DNA of 64,000 nt from Hydractinia symbiolongicarpus (Eukaryota > Cnidaria > Hydrozoa > Anthoathecata > Hydractiniidae): the NCBI RefSeq assembly GCF_029227915.1, contig NC_079880.1, positions 5,830,001 to 5,894,000 of the forward strand, in the 5' to 3' direction. A model generated the notes under the pieces. It worked only from the letters and a program-made list of their open reading frames with translations. It was not told the DNA's origin and did no database searches. Made by a program: the position numbers and the translations under genes. This document shows, piece after piece, positions 22,688 to 35,117 of this stretch (positions are counted from its first letter, which is position 1; every line of letters starts with the position of its first letter).

Positions 22688-25600
22688 TTTCGTTTGCCGG
22701 CGATTAAACTTCTTTTATTCAGCGTCTCATCAAAAATGAAAATATCTTTAAATACTACAAGTCTCATGGGCTTTAGTGGTGAAATAATAATTTAAAAAAT
22801 CTTTCGGGAAATGAGTTTACACCCTGGGTACTTTCTTTGTATACTTTTGACTATACGGGCCGACTCGGGATTTACGGTAAATCGCAGGTTTTCGTTTGCC
22901 GGCGATTAAACTTCTTTCATTAAGCGGCTCATCAAAAATGAAAACATTTTTGAAAACTACAAGTCTCATGCGTTTTAGTGGTGAAAAAAAAATTTAAAAA
23001 ATCGTTCGGGAAATGAGATTACTCCCTGGGTACCTTCTTTGTATACATTCGACTATACGGGCCAAGCCCGGGATTTACGGGAAATCGCGGGATTTCGTTT
23101 GCCGGCGATTAAACCTCTTTTATTAAGCGTCTCATCAAAAATGAAAACATTTTTGAAAACTGCAAGTCTCATGCGTTTTAGTGGTGAAAAGATAATTGAA
23201 AAAATCGTTTCGGAAATGAGTTTACTCACAGGGTACTTTCTTTGTATACATTCGACTATACGGGCCAAGCCCGGGATTTACGGGAAATCGCAGGTTTTCA
23301 TTTGCCGGCGATTAAACCTCTTTCATTAAGCGTCTCATCAAAAATGAAAACATTTTTGAAAACTACAAGTCTCATGCATTTTAGTGGTGAAAATTAATTT
23401 AAAATATCGTTTGGGAAATGAGTTTACTCCCTGGGTACTTTCTTTGTATACTTTTGACTATACGGGCCGAGTCCGGGATTTACGGGAAGACGCGGGTTTT
23501 CGTTTGCCGGCAATTAAACTTCTTTTATTCAGCGTCTCATCAAAAATGAAAACATTTTTGAAAACTACAAGTCTCATGCGTTTTAGTGGTGAAAAATTAA
23601 TTTAAAAAATCGTTCGGGAAATGAGTTTACTCCCTGGGTACTTTCTTTGTGTACTTTTGACTATACGGGCTGAGTCCGGGATTTACGGGAAGTCGTGGGT
23701 TTTCGTTTGCCGGCGATTAAACCTCTTTTATTAAGCGTCTCATCAAAAATGAAAACATTTGTGAAAACTGCAAGTCTCATGCGTTTTAGTGGTGAAAAGA
23801 TAATTGAAAAAATCGTTTCGGAAATGAGTTTACTCACAGGGTACTTTCTTTGTATACATTCGACTATACGGGCCAAGCCCGGGATTTACGGGAAATCGCA
23901 GGTTTTCATTTGCCGGCGATTAAACCTCTTTCATTAAGCGTCTCATCAAAAATGAAAACATTTTTGAAAACTACAAGTCTCATGCATTTTAGTGGTGAAA
24001 ATTAATTTAAAATATCGTTTGGGAAATGAGTTTACTCCCTGGGTACTTTCTTTGTATACTTTTGACTATACGGGCCGAGTCCGGGATTTACGGGAAGACG
24101 CGGGTTTTCGTTTGCCGGCAATTAAACTTCTTTTATTCAGCGTCTCATCAAAAATGAAAACATTTTTGAAAACTACAAGTCTCATGCGTTTTAGTGGTGA
24201 AAAATTAATTTAAAAAATCGTTCGGGAAATGAGTTTACTCCCTGGGTACTTTCTTTGTATACTTTTGACTATACGGGCTGAGTCCGGGATTTACGGGAAG
24301 TCGTGGGTTTTCGTTTGCCGGCGATTAAACTTCTTTTATTCAGCGTCTCATCAAAAATGAAAATATCTTTAAATACTACAAGTCTCATGGGCTTTAGTGG
24401 TGAAATAATAATTTAAAAAATCGTTCGGGAAATGAGTTTACTCACAGGGTACTTTCTTTTTATACATTCAAATATACGGGCCAACCCGGGATTTACAGGA
24501 AATCGCGGGTTTTCGTTTGCCGGCGATTAAACCTCTTTCATTAAGTGTCTCATCAAAAATGAAAACATTTTTGAAAACTACAAGTCTCATGCGTTTTAGT
24601 GGTGAAAAAAAAATTTAAAAAATCGTTCGGGAAATGAGTTTACTCCCTGGGTACCTTCTTTGTATACATTCGACTATACGGGCCAAGCCCGGGATTTACG
24701 GGAAATCGCAGGATTTTGTTTGCCGGCGATTAAACCTCTTTTATTAAGCGTCTCATCAAAAATGAAAACATTTTTGAAAACTGCAAGTCTCATGCGTTTT
24801 AGTGGTGAAAAGATAATTGAAAAAATCGTTGCGGAAATGAGTTTACTCACAGGGTACTTTCTTTGTATACATTCAAATATACGGGCCAACTGGGATTTAC
24901 GGGAAATCGCGGGTTTTCGTTTGCCGGCGATTAAACCTCTTTCATTAAGCGTCTCATCAAAAATGAAAACATTTTTGAAAACTACAAGTCTCATGCGTTT
25001 TAGTGGTGAAAAAAAAATTTAAAAAATCGTTCGGGAAATGAGTTTACTCCCTGGGTACCTTCTTTGTATACATTCGACTACACGGGCCAAGCCCGGGATT
25101 TACGGGAAATCGCGGGATTTTGTTTGCCGGCGATTAAACCTCTTTTATTAAGCGTCTCATCAAAAATGAAAACATTTTTGAAAACTGCAAGTCTCATGCG
25201 TTTTAGTGGTGAAAAGATAATTGAAAAAATCGTTGCGGAAATGAGTTTACTCCCTGGGTACTTTCTTTGTATACTTTTGACTATACGGGCTGAGTCCGGG
25301 ATTTACGGGAAGACGTCGGTTTTCGTTTGCCGGCGATTAAACTTCTTTTATTCAGCGTCTCATCAAAAATGAAAATATCTTTAAATACTACAAGTCTCAT
25401 GGGCTTTAGTGGTGAAATAATAATTTAAAAAATCGTTCGGGAAATGAGTTTACTCACAGGGTACTTTCTTTTTATACATTCAAATATACGGGCCAACCCG
25501 GGATTTACAGGAAATCGCGGGTTTTCGTTTGCCGGCGATTAAACCTCTTTCATTAAGTGTCTCATCAAAAATGAAAACATTTTTGAAAACTACAAGTCTC

Positions 25601-28600
25601 ATGCGTTTTAGTGGTGAAAAAAAAATTTAAAAAATCGTTCGGGAAATGAGTTTACTCCCTGGGTACCTTCTTTGTATACATTCGACTATACGGGCCAAGC
25701 CCGGGATTTACGGGAAATCGCAGGATTTTTTTTGCCGGCGATTAAACCTCTTTTATTAAGCGTCTCATCAAAAATGAAAACATTTTTGAAAACTGCAAGT
25801 CTCATGCGTTTTAGTGGTGAAAAGATAATTGAAAAAATCGTTGCGGAAATGAGTTTACTCACAGGGTACTTTCTTTGTATACATTCGACTATACGGGCCA
25901 AGCCCGGGATTTACGGGAAATCGCGGGTTTTCGTTTGCCGGCGATTAAACCTCTTTCATTAAGCGTCTCATCAAAAATGAAAACATTTTTGAAAACTACA
26001 AGTCTCATGCGTTTTAGTGGTGAAAATTAATTTAAAATATCGTTTGGGAAATGAGTTTACTCCCTGGGTACTTTCTTTGTATACTTTTGACTATACCGGC
26101 CGAGTCCGGGATTTACGGGAAGACGCGGGTTTTCGTTTGCCGGCAATTAAACTTCTTTTATTCAGCGTCTCATCAAAAATGAAAACATTTTTAAAAACCA
26201 CAAGTCTCATGCGTTTTAGTGGTGAAAAAAAAATTTAAAAAATCGTTCGGGAAATGAGTTTACTCCCTGGGTACCTTCTTTGTATACATTCGACTATACG
26301 GGCCAAGCCCGGGATTTACGGGAAATCGCGGGATTTTGTTTGCCGGCGATTAAACCTCTTTTATTAAGCGTCTCATCAAAAATGAAAACATTTTTGAAAA
26401 CTGCAAGTCTCATGCGTTTTAGTGGTGAAAAGATAATTGAAAAAATCGTTGCGGAAATGAGTTTACTCCCTGGGTACTTTCTTTGTATACTTTTGACTAT
26501 ACGGGCTGAGTCCGGGATTTACGGGAAGACGTCGGTTTTCGTTTGCCGGCGATTAAACTTCTTTTATTCAGCGTCTCATCAAAAATGAAAATATCTCTAA
26601 ATACTACAAGTCTCATGGGCTTTAGTGGTGAAATAATAATTTAAAAAATCGTTCGGGAAATGGGTTTACACCCCGGGTACTTTCTTTGTAAACTCTTGAC
26701 TATACGGGCCGAGTCCGGGATTTACGGGAAATCGCAGGTTTTCGTTTGCCGGCGATTAAACTTCTTTTATTCAGCGTCTCATCAAAAATGAAAACATTTT
26801 TGAAAACTACAAGTCTCATGCGTTTTAGTGGTAAAAAAATAATTTAAAAAATCGTTCGGGAAATGAGTTTACTCCCTGGGTACTTTCTTTGTATACTTTT
26901 GACTATACGGGCTGAGTCCGGGATTTACGGGAAGTCGCGGGTTTTCGTTTGCCGGCGATTAAACTTCTTTTATTCAGCGTCTCATCAAAAATGAAAATAT
27001 CTTTAAATACTACAAGTCTCATGGGCTTTAGTGGTGAAATAATAATTTAAAAAATCTTTCGGGAAATGAGTTTACACCCTGGGTACTTTCTTTGTATACT
27101 TTTGACTATACGGGCCGACTCGGGATTTACGGGAAATCGCAGGTTTTCGTTTGCCGGCGATTAAACTTCTTTCATTAAGCGGCTCATCAAAAATGAAAAC
27201 ATTTTTGAAAACTACAAGTCTCATGCGTTTTAGTGGTGAAAAAAAAATTTAAAAAATCGTTCGGGAAATGAGATTACTCCCTGGGTACCTTCTTTGTATA
27301 CATTCGACTATACGGGCCAAGCCCGGGATTTACGGGAAATCGCGGGATTTCGTTTGCCGGCGATTAAACCTCTTTTATTAAGCGTCTCATCAAAAATGAA
27401 AACATTTTTGAAAACTGCAAGTCTCATGCGTTTTAGTGGTGAAAAGATAATTGAAAAAATCGTTTCGGAAATGAGTTTACTCACAGGGTACTTTCTTTGT
27501 ATACATTCGACTATACGGGCCAAGCCCGGGATTTACGGGAAATCGCAGGTTTTCATTTGCCGGCGATTAAACCTCTTTCATTAAGCGTCTCATCAAAAAT
27601 GAAAACATTTTTGAAAACTACAAGTCTCATGCATTTTAGTGGTGAAAATTAATTTAAAATATCGTTTGGGAAATGAGTTTACTCCCTGGGTACTTTCTTT
27701 GTATACTTTTGACTATACGGGCCGAGTCCGGGATTTACGGGAAGACGCGGGTTTTCGTTTGCCGGCAATTAAACTTCTTTTATTCAGCGTCTCATCAAAA
27801 ATGAAAACATTTTTGAAAACTACAAGTCTCATGCGTTTTAGTGGTGAAAAATTAATTTAAAAAATCGTTCGGGAAATGAGTTTACTCCCTGGGTACTTTC
27901 TTTGTATACTTTTGACTATACGGGCTGAGTCCGGGATTTACGGGAAGTCGTGGGTTTTCGTTTGCCGGCGATTAAACCTCTTTTATTAAGCGTCTCATCA
28001 AAAATGAAAACATTTTTGAAAACTGCAAGTCTCATGCGTTTTAGTGGTGAAAAGATAATTGAAAAAATCGTTTCGGAAATGAGTTTACTCACAGGGTACT
28101 TTCTTTGTATACATTCGACTATACGGGCCAAGCCCGGGATTTACGGGAAATCGCAGGTTTTCATTTGCCGGCGATTAAACCTCTTTCATTAAGCGTCTCA
28201 TCAAAAATGAAAACATTTTTGAAAACTACAAGTCTCATGCGTTTTAGTGGTGAAAAATTAATTTAAAAAATCGTTCGGGAAATGAGTTTACTCCCTGGGT
28301 ACTTTCTTTGTATACTTTTGACTATACGGGCTGAGTCCGGGATTTACGGGAAGTCGTGGGTTTTCGTTTGCCGGCGATTAAACTTCTTTTATTCAGCGTC
28401 TCATCAAAAATGAAAATATCTTTAAATACTACAAGTCTCATGGGCTTTAGTGGTGAAATAATAATTTAAAAAATCGTTCGGGAAATGAGTTTACTCACAG
28501 GGTACTTTCTTTGTATACATTCAAATATACGGGCCAACTGGGATTTACGGGAAATCGCGGGTTTTCGTTTGCCGGCGATTAAACCTCTTTCATTAAGCGT

Positions 28601-30184
28601 CTCATCAAAAATGAAAACATTTTTGAAAACTACAAGTCTCATGCGTTTTAGTGGTGAAAAAAAAATTTAAAAAATCGTTCGGGAAATGAGTTTACTCCCT
28701 GGGTACCTTCTTTGTATACATTCGACTACACGCGCCAAGCCCGGGATTTACGGGAAATCGCGGGATTTTGTTTGCCGGCGATTAAACCTCTTTTATTAAG
28801 CGTCTCATCAAAAATGAAAACATTTTTGAAAACTGCAAGTCTCATGCGTTTTAGTGGTGAAAAGATAATTGAAAAAATCGTTGCGGAAATGAGTTTACTC
28901 CCTGGGTACTTTCTTTGTATACTTTTGACTATACGGGCTGAGTCCGGGATTTACGGGAAGACGTCGGTTTTCGTTTGCCGGCGATTAAACTTCTTTTATT
29001 CAGCGTCTCATCAAAAATGAAAATATCTTTAAATACTACAAGTCTCATGGGCTTTAGTGGTGAAATAATAATTTAAAAAATCGTTCGGGAAATGAGTTTA
29101 CTCACAGGGTACTTTCTTTTTATACATTCAAATATACGGGCCAACCCGGGATTTACGGGAAATCGCGGGTTTTCGTTTGCCGGCGATTAAACCTCTTTCA
29201 TTAAGTGTCTCATCAAAAATGAAAACATTTTTGAAAACTACAAGTCTCATGCGTTTTAGTGGTGAAAAAAAAATTTAAAAAATCGTTCGGGAAATGAGTT
29301 TACTCCCTGGGTACCTTCTTTGTATACATTCGACTATACGGGCCAAGCCCGGGCTTTACGGGAAATCGCAGGATTTTGTTTGCCGGCGATTAAACCTCTT
29401 TTATTAAGCGTCTCATCAAAAATGAAAACATTTTTGAAAACTGCAAGTCTCATGCGTTTTAGTGGTGAAAAGATAATTGAAAAAATCGTTGCGGAAATGA
29501 GTTTACTCACAGGGTACTTTCTTTGTATACATTCGACTATACGGGCCAAGCCCGGGATTTACGGGAAATCGCGGGTTTTCGTTTGCCGGCGATTAAACCT
29601 CTTTCATTAAGCGTCTCATCAAAAATGAAAACATTTTTGAAAACTACAAGTCTCATGCGTTTTAGTGGTGAAAATTAATTTAAAATATCGTTTGGGAAAT
29701 GAGTTTACTCCCTGGGTACTTTCTTTGTATACTTTTGACTATACCGGCCGAGTCCGGGATTTACGGGAAGACGCGGGTTTTCGTTTGCCGGCAATTAAAC
29801 TTCTTTTATTCAGCGTCTCATCAAAAATGAAAACATTTTTAAAAACCACAAGTCTCATGCGTTTTAGTGGTGAAAAAAAAATTTAAAAAATCGTTCGGGA
29901 AATGAGTTTACTCCCTGGGTACCTTCTTTGTATACATTCGACTATACGGGCCAAGCCCGGGATTTACGGGAAATCGCGGGATTTTGTTTGCCGGCGATTA
30001 AACCTCTTTTATTAAGCGTCTCATCAAAAATGAAAACATTTTTGAAAACTGCAAGTCTCATGCGTTTTAGTGGTGAAAAGATAATTGAAAAAATCGTTGC
30101 GGAAATGAGTTTACTCCCTGGGTACTTTCTTTGTATACTTTTGACTATACGGGCTGAGTCCGGGATTTACGGGAAGACGTCGGT
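22688..30184 (+). repeat. 37-monomer HOR, copy 2 (7,497 bp)
   Basis: This is the downstream partner of 15,191-22,687, directly adjacent. Private changes include ATTTGTGAAAAC near 23,760 and CCCGGGCTTTACGGG near 29,353. Matching continues a little past the nominal end, to about 30,290. There copy 2 runs on into another 1,216-bp unit, where the start of this unit itself would lead into the AATCTTTCGGG monomer. Confidence 0.9.
28634..29849 (+). repeat. 6-monomer tandem repeat, copy 1 of 3 (1,216 bp)
   Basis: This is the first of three consecutive 1,216-bp units. Each holds the same order of variants: a GGTACC-bearing chimeric monomer, a GAAGACGTCGG monomer, an ATTCAAATATACGGG monomer, another GGTACC monomer, a type A monomer and a GAAGACGCGGG monomer with CTATACCGGCC. 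Private changes here are CTACACGCGCC near 28,728 and CTTTTTATAC near 29,118. Confidence 0.85.
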
Positions 30185-31065
30185 TTTCGTTTGCCGGCGA
30201 TTAAACTTCTTTTATTCAGCGTCTCATCAAAAATGAAAATATCTTTAAATACTACAAGTCTCATGGGCTTTAGTGGTGAAATAATAATTTAAAAAATCGT
30301 TCGGGAAATGAGTTTACTCACAGGGTACTTTCTTTGTATACATTCAAATATACGGGCCAACCCGGGATTTACGGGAAATCGCGGGTTTTCGTTTGCCGGC
30401 GATTAAACCTCTTTCATTAAGCGTCTCATCAAAAATGAAAACATTTTTGAAAACTACAAGTCTCATGAGTTTTAGTGGTGAAAAAAAAATTTAAAAAATC
30501 GTTCGGGAAATGAGTTTACTCCCTGGGTACCTTCTTTGTATACATTCGACTATACGGGCCAAGCCCGGGATTTACGGGAAATCGCGGGATTTTGTTTGCC
30601 GGCGATTAAACCTCTTTTATTAAGCGTCTCATCAAAAATGAAAACATTTTTGAAAACTGCAAGTCTCATGCGTTTTAGTGGTGAAAAGATAATTGAAAAA
30701 ATCGTTGCGGAAATGAGTTTACTCACAGGGTACTTTCTTTGTATACATTCGACTATACGGGCCAAGCCCGGGATTTACGGGAAATCGCGGGTTTTCGTTT
30801 GCCGGCGATTAAACCTCTTTCATTAAGCGTCTCATCAAAAATGAAAACATTTTTGAAAACTACAAGTCTCATGCGTTTTAGTGGTGAAAATTAATTTAAA
30901 ATATCGTTTGGGAAATGAGTTTACTCCCTGGGTACTTTCTTTGTATACTTTTGACTATACCGGCCGAGTCCGGGATTTACGGGAAGACGCGGGTTTTCGT
31001 TTGCCGGCAATTAAACTTCTTTTATTCAGCGTCTCATCAAAAATGAAAACATTTTTAAAAACCAC
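29850..31065 (+). repeat. 6-monomer tandem repeat, copy 2 of 3
   Basis: This is the second 1,216-bp unit, same order as the first. It has the private change TCTCATGAGTTTTAG near 30,471 and reads CTTTGTATACATTCAAA where copy 1 has CTTTTTATAC. Confidence 0.86.
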
Positions 31066-32290
31066 AAGTCTCATGCGTTTTAGTGGTGAAAAAAAAATTT
31101 AAAAAATCGTTCGGGAAATGAGTTTACTCCCTGGGTACCTTCTTTGTATACATTCGACTATACGGGCCAAGCCCGGGATTTACGGGAAATCGCGGGATTT
31201 TGTTTGCCGGCGATTAAACCTCTTTTATTAAGCGTCTCATCAAAAATGAAAACATTTTTGAAAACTGCAAGTCTCATGCGTTTTAGTGGTGAAAAGATAA
31301 TTGAAAAAATCGTTGCGGAAATGAGTTTACTCCCTGGGTACTTTCTTTGTATACTTTTGACTATACGGGCTGAGTCCGGGATTTACGGGAAGACGTCGGT
31401 TTTCGTTTGCCGGCGATTAAACTTCTTTTATTCAGCGTCTCATCAAAAATGAAAATATCTTTAAATACTACAAGTCTCATGGGCTTTAGTGGTGAAATAA
31501 TAATTTAAAAAATCGTTCGGGAAATGAGTTTACTCACAGGGTACTTTCTTTGTATACATTCAAATATACGGGCCAACCCGGGATTTACGGGAAATCGCGG
31601 GTTTTCGTTTGCCGGCGATTAAACCTCTTTCATTAAGCGTCTCATCAAAAATGAAAACATTTTTGAAAACTACAAGTCTCATGCGTTTTAGTGGTGAAAA
31701 AAAAATTTAAAAAATCGTTCGGGAAATGAGTTTACTCCCTGGGTACCTTCTTTGTATACATTCGACTATACGGGCCAAGCCCGGGATTTACGGGAAATCG
31801 CGGGATTTTGTTTGCCGGCGATTAAACCTCTTTTATTAAGCGTCTCATCAAAAATGAAAACATTTTTGAAAACTGCAAGTCTCATGCGTTTTAGTGGTGA
31901 AAAGATAATTGAAAAAATCGTTGCGGAAATGAGTTTACTCACAGGGTACTTTCTTTGTATACATTCGACTATACGGGCCAAGCCCGGGATTTACGGGAAA
32001 TCGCGGGTTTTCGTTTGCCGGCGATTAAACCTCTTTCATTAAGCGTCTCATCAAAAATGAAAACATTTTTGAAAACTACAAGTCTCATGCGTTTTAGTGG
32101 TGAAAATTAATTTAAAATATCGTTTGGGAAATGAGTTTACTCCCTGGGTACTTTCTTTGTATACTTTTGACTATACCGGCCGAGTCCGGGATTTACGGGA
32201 AGACGCGGGTTTTCGTTTGCCGGCAATTAAACTTCTTTTATTCAGCGTCTCATCAAAAATAAAAACATTTTTAAAAACCACAAGTCTCAT
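31066..32290 (+). repeat. 6-monomer tandem repeat, copy 3 of 3
   Basis: This is the third 1,216-bp unit. It loses collinearity near 32,300, where GAAAAAATAATTT replaces GAAAAAAAAATTT. A private change, AAAAATAAAAAC near 32,260, breaks the monomer dyad. It also forms the left part of a longer 4,052-bp repeat with 35.1-37.4 kb. Confidence 0.84.
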
Positions 32291-33316
32291 GCGTTTTAGT
32301 GGTGAAAAAATAATTTAAAAAATCGTTCGGGAAATGAGTTTACTCCCTGGGTACTTTCTTTGTATACTTTTGACTATACGCGCCGAGTACGGGATTTACG
32401 GGAAGTCGCGGGTTTTCGTTTGCCGGCGATTAAACTTCTTTTATTCAGCGTTTCATCAAAAATGAAAATATTTTTAAATACTACAAGTCTCATGGGCTTT
32501 AGTGGTGAAATAATAATTTAAAAAATCGTTCGGGAAATGAGTTTACTCACAGGGTACTTTCTTTGTATACATTCAAATATACGGGCCAAGCCCGGGATTT
32601 ACGGAAAATCGCGGGTTTTCGTTTGCCGGCGATTAAACCTCTTTCATTAAGCGTCTCATCAAAAATGAAAACATTTTTAAAAACTACAAGTCTCATCCGT
32701 TTTAGTGGTGAAATAATAATTTAAAAAATCGTTCGGGAAATGAGTTTACTCCCTGGGTACCTTCTTTGTATACATTCGACTATACGGGCCAAGCCCGGGA
32801 TTTACGGGAAAGCGCGGGTTTTCGTTTGCCGGCGATTAAACCTCTTTTATTAAGCGTCTCATCAAAAATGAAAACATTTTTGAAAACTGCAAATCTCATG
32901 CGTTTTAGTGGTGAAAAGATAATTGAAAAAATCGTTTCGGAAATGAGTTTACTCACAGGGTACTTTCTTTGTATACATTCGACTATACGGGCCAAGCCCG
33001 GGATTTACGGGAAATCGCGAGTTTTCGTTTGCCGGCGATTAAACCTCTTTCATTAAGCGTCTCATCAAAAATGAAAACATTTTTGAAAACTCCAAGTCTC
33101 ATGCGTTTTAGTGGTGAAAATTAATTTAAAATATCGTTTGGGAAATGAGTTTACTCCCTGGGTACTTTCTTTGTATACTTTTGACTATACGGGCCGAGTC
33201 CGGGATTTACGGGAAGACGCGGGTTTTCGTTTGCCGGCAATTAAACTTCTTTTATTCAGTGTCTCATCAAAAATGAAAACATTTTTAAAAACCACAAGTC
33301 TCATGCGTTTTAGTGG
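31066..33316 (+). repeat. Segment repeated at +4,052 bp (20 monomers), copy 1
   Basis: Matching monomers lie at 31,144/35,196, 31,752/35,804, 32,766/36,818 and 33,111/37,163, all 4,052 bp apart. Shared rare markers include CAGCGTTTCATC, ATTTACGGAAAATCGC and AACTCCAAGTCTC. The match ends where GTGGTCAAAATT (33,313) faces GTGGTGAAAAAAT (37,365). Copy 1 overlaps the third 1,216-bp unit, so it crosses the boundary between regions II and III. Confidence 0.82.
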
Positions 33317-33515
33317 TCAAAATTAATTTAAAATATCGTTTGGGAAATGAGTTTACTCCCTGGGTACTTTCTTTGTATACTTTTGACTATACGGGCCGAG
33401 TCCGGGATTTACGGGAAGACGCGGGTGTTCGTTTGCCGGCAATTAAACTTCTTTTATTCAGCGTCTCATCAAAAATGAAAACATTTTTGAAAACTACAAG
33501 TCTCATGCGTTTTAG
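33111..33515 (+). repeat. One-monomer tandem duplication (2 x 202 bp)
   Basis: Two adjacent 202-bp monomers of the GAAAATTAATTTAAAATATCG / GAAGACGCGGG subtype lie at 33,111 and 33,313. This subtype is normally separated by several other monomers. The second carries GTGGTCAAAA and GCGGGTGTTCG as private changes. Confidence 0.8.
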
Positions 33516-34870
33516 TGGTAAAAAAATAATTTAAAAAATCGTTCGGGAAATGAGTTTACTCCCTGGGTACTTTCTTTGTATACTTTTGACTATACGGGCT
33601 GAGTCCGGGATTTACGGGAAGTCGCGGGTTTTCGTTTGCCGGCGATTAAACTTCTTTTATTCAGCGTCTCATCAAAAATGAAAATATCTTTATATACTAC
33701 AAGTCTCATGGGCTTTAGTGGTGAAATAATAATTTAAAAAATCGTTCGGGAAATGAGTTTACACCCTGGGTACTTTCTTTGTATACTTTTGACTATACGG
33801 GCCGACTCGGGATTTACGGGAAATCGCAGGTTTTCGTTTGCCGGAGATTAAACTTCTTTCATTAAGCGGCTCATCAAAAATGAAAACATTTTTGAAAACT
33901 ACAAGTCTCATGCGTTTTAGTGGTGAAAAAAAATTTAAAAAATCGTTCGGGAAATGAGATTACTCCCTGGGTACCTTCTTTGTATACATTCGACTATACG
34001 GGCCAAGCCCGGGATTTACGGGAAATCGCGGGATTTTGTTTGCCGGCGATTAAACCTCTTTTATTAAGCGTCTCATCAAAAATGAAAACATTTTTGAAAA
34101 CTGCAAGTCTCATGCGTTTTAGTGGTGAAAAGATAATTGAAAAAATCGTTTCGGAAATGAGTTTACTCACAGGGTACTTTCTTTGTATACATTCGACTAT
34201 ACGGGCCAAGCCCGGGATTTACGGGAAATCGCGGGATTTTGTTTGCCGGCGATTAAACCTCTTTTATTAAGCGTCTCATCAAAAATGAAAACATTTTTGA
34301 AAACTGCAAGTCTCATGCGTTTTAGTGGTGAAAAGATAATTGAAAAAATCGTTTCGGAAATGAGTTTACTCACAGGGTACTTTCTTTGTATACATTCGAC
34401 TATACGGGCCAAGCCCGGGATTTACGGGAAATCGCGGGTTTTCATTTGCCGGCGATTAAACCTCTTTCATTAAGCGTCTCATCAAAAATGAAAACATTTT
34501 TGAAAACTACAAGTCTCATGCGTTTTAGTGGTGAAAATTAATTTAAAATATCGTTTGGGAAATGAGTTTACTCCCTGGGTACTTTCTTTGTATACTTTTG
34601 ACTATACGGGCCGAGTCCGGGATTTACGGGAAGACGCGGGTTTTCGTTTGCCGGCAATTAAACTTCTTTTATTCAGCGTCTCATCAAAAATGAAAACATT
34701 TTTGAAAACTACAAGTCTCATGCGTTTTAGTGGTGAAAAATTAATTTAAAAAATCGTTCGGGAAATGAGTTTACTCCCTGGGTACTTTCTTTGTATACTT
34801 TTGACTATACGGGCTGAGTCCGGGATTTACGGGAAGTCGTGGGTTTTCGTTTGCCGGCGATTAAACTTCT
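33450..34870 (+). repeat. Displaced copy of the left edge of region II
   Basis: The order of variants matches 15.0-16.2 kb: GTGGTAAAAAAATAATTT, CTGAGTCCGGG, CCGACTCGGG, ATGAGATTACTCCC and GAAAAATTAATTT. The shift is 18,439 bp on the left (33,515 against 15,076) and 18,641 bp on the right (34,528 against 15,887). The extra 202 bp is the one-monomer duplication inside this copy. The arrangement suggests a block transfer between distant parts of the array. Confidence 0.75.
33990..34395 (+). repeat. One-monomer tandem duplication (2 x 203 bp)
   Basis: Two consecutive monomers are identical over 203 bp, both with CGGGATTTTGTTTGCC, AACTGCAAG and GATAATTGAAAAAATCGTTTCGG. The matching segment of region II (about 15.55 kb) has only one, so the duplication occurred after the block was copied here. 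Confidence 0.82.
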
Positions 34871-35117
34871 TTTATTCAGCGTCTCATCAAAAATGAAAAT
34901 ATCTTTAAATACTACAAGTCTCATGGGCTTTAGTGGTGAAATCATGATTTAAAAAATCGTTCGAGAAATGAGTTTACTCACAGGGTACTTTCTTTGTATA
35001 CATTCAAATATACGGGCCAACCCGGGATTTACGGGAAATCGCAGGTTTTCGTTTGCCGGCGATTAAACCTCTTTCATTAAGCGTCTCATCAAAAATGAAA
35101 ACATTTTTGAAAACTAC

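Larger units (their letters stand above)
15191..32290 (+). repeat. Array region II: homogenised block with 37-mer HOR
   Basis: Monomers here belong to few variants and repeat in strict long order. Two 7,497-bp units fill 15.19 to about 30.2 kb. Within each, a shift of 4,255 bp (21 monomers), 3,648 bp (18) or 3,242 bp (16) also gives long matches; 4,255 + 3,242 equals 7,497. A 608-bp (3-monomer) repeat is seen between 15.6 and 16.7 kb and again at 23.1-24.2 kb. A 1,216-bp (6-monomer) repeat occurs at about 17.5-19.1, 21.2-22.7 and 25.0-26.6 kb and as a triplet at the right end. The low divergence suggests this is the youngest amplification in the window. Confidence 0.85.
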
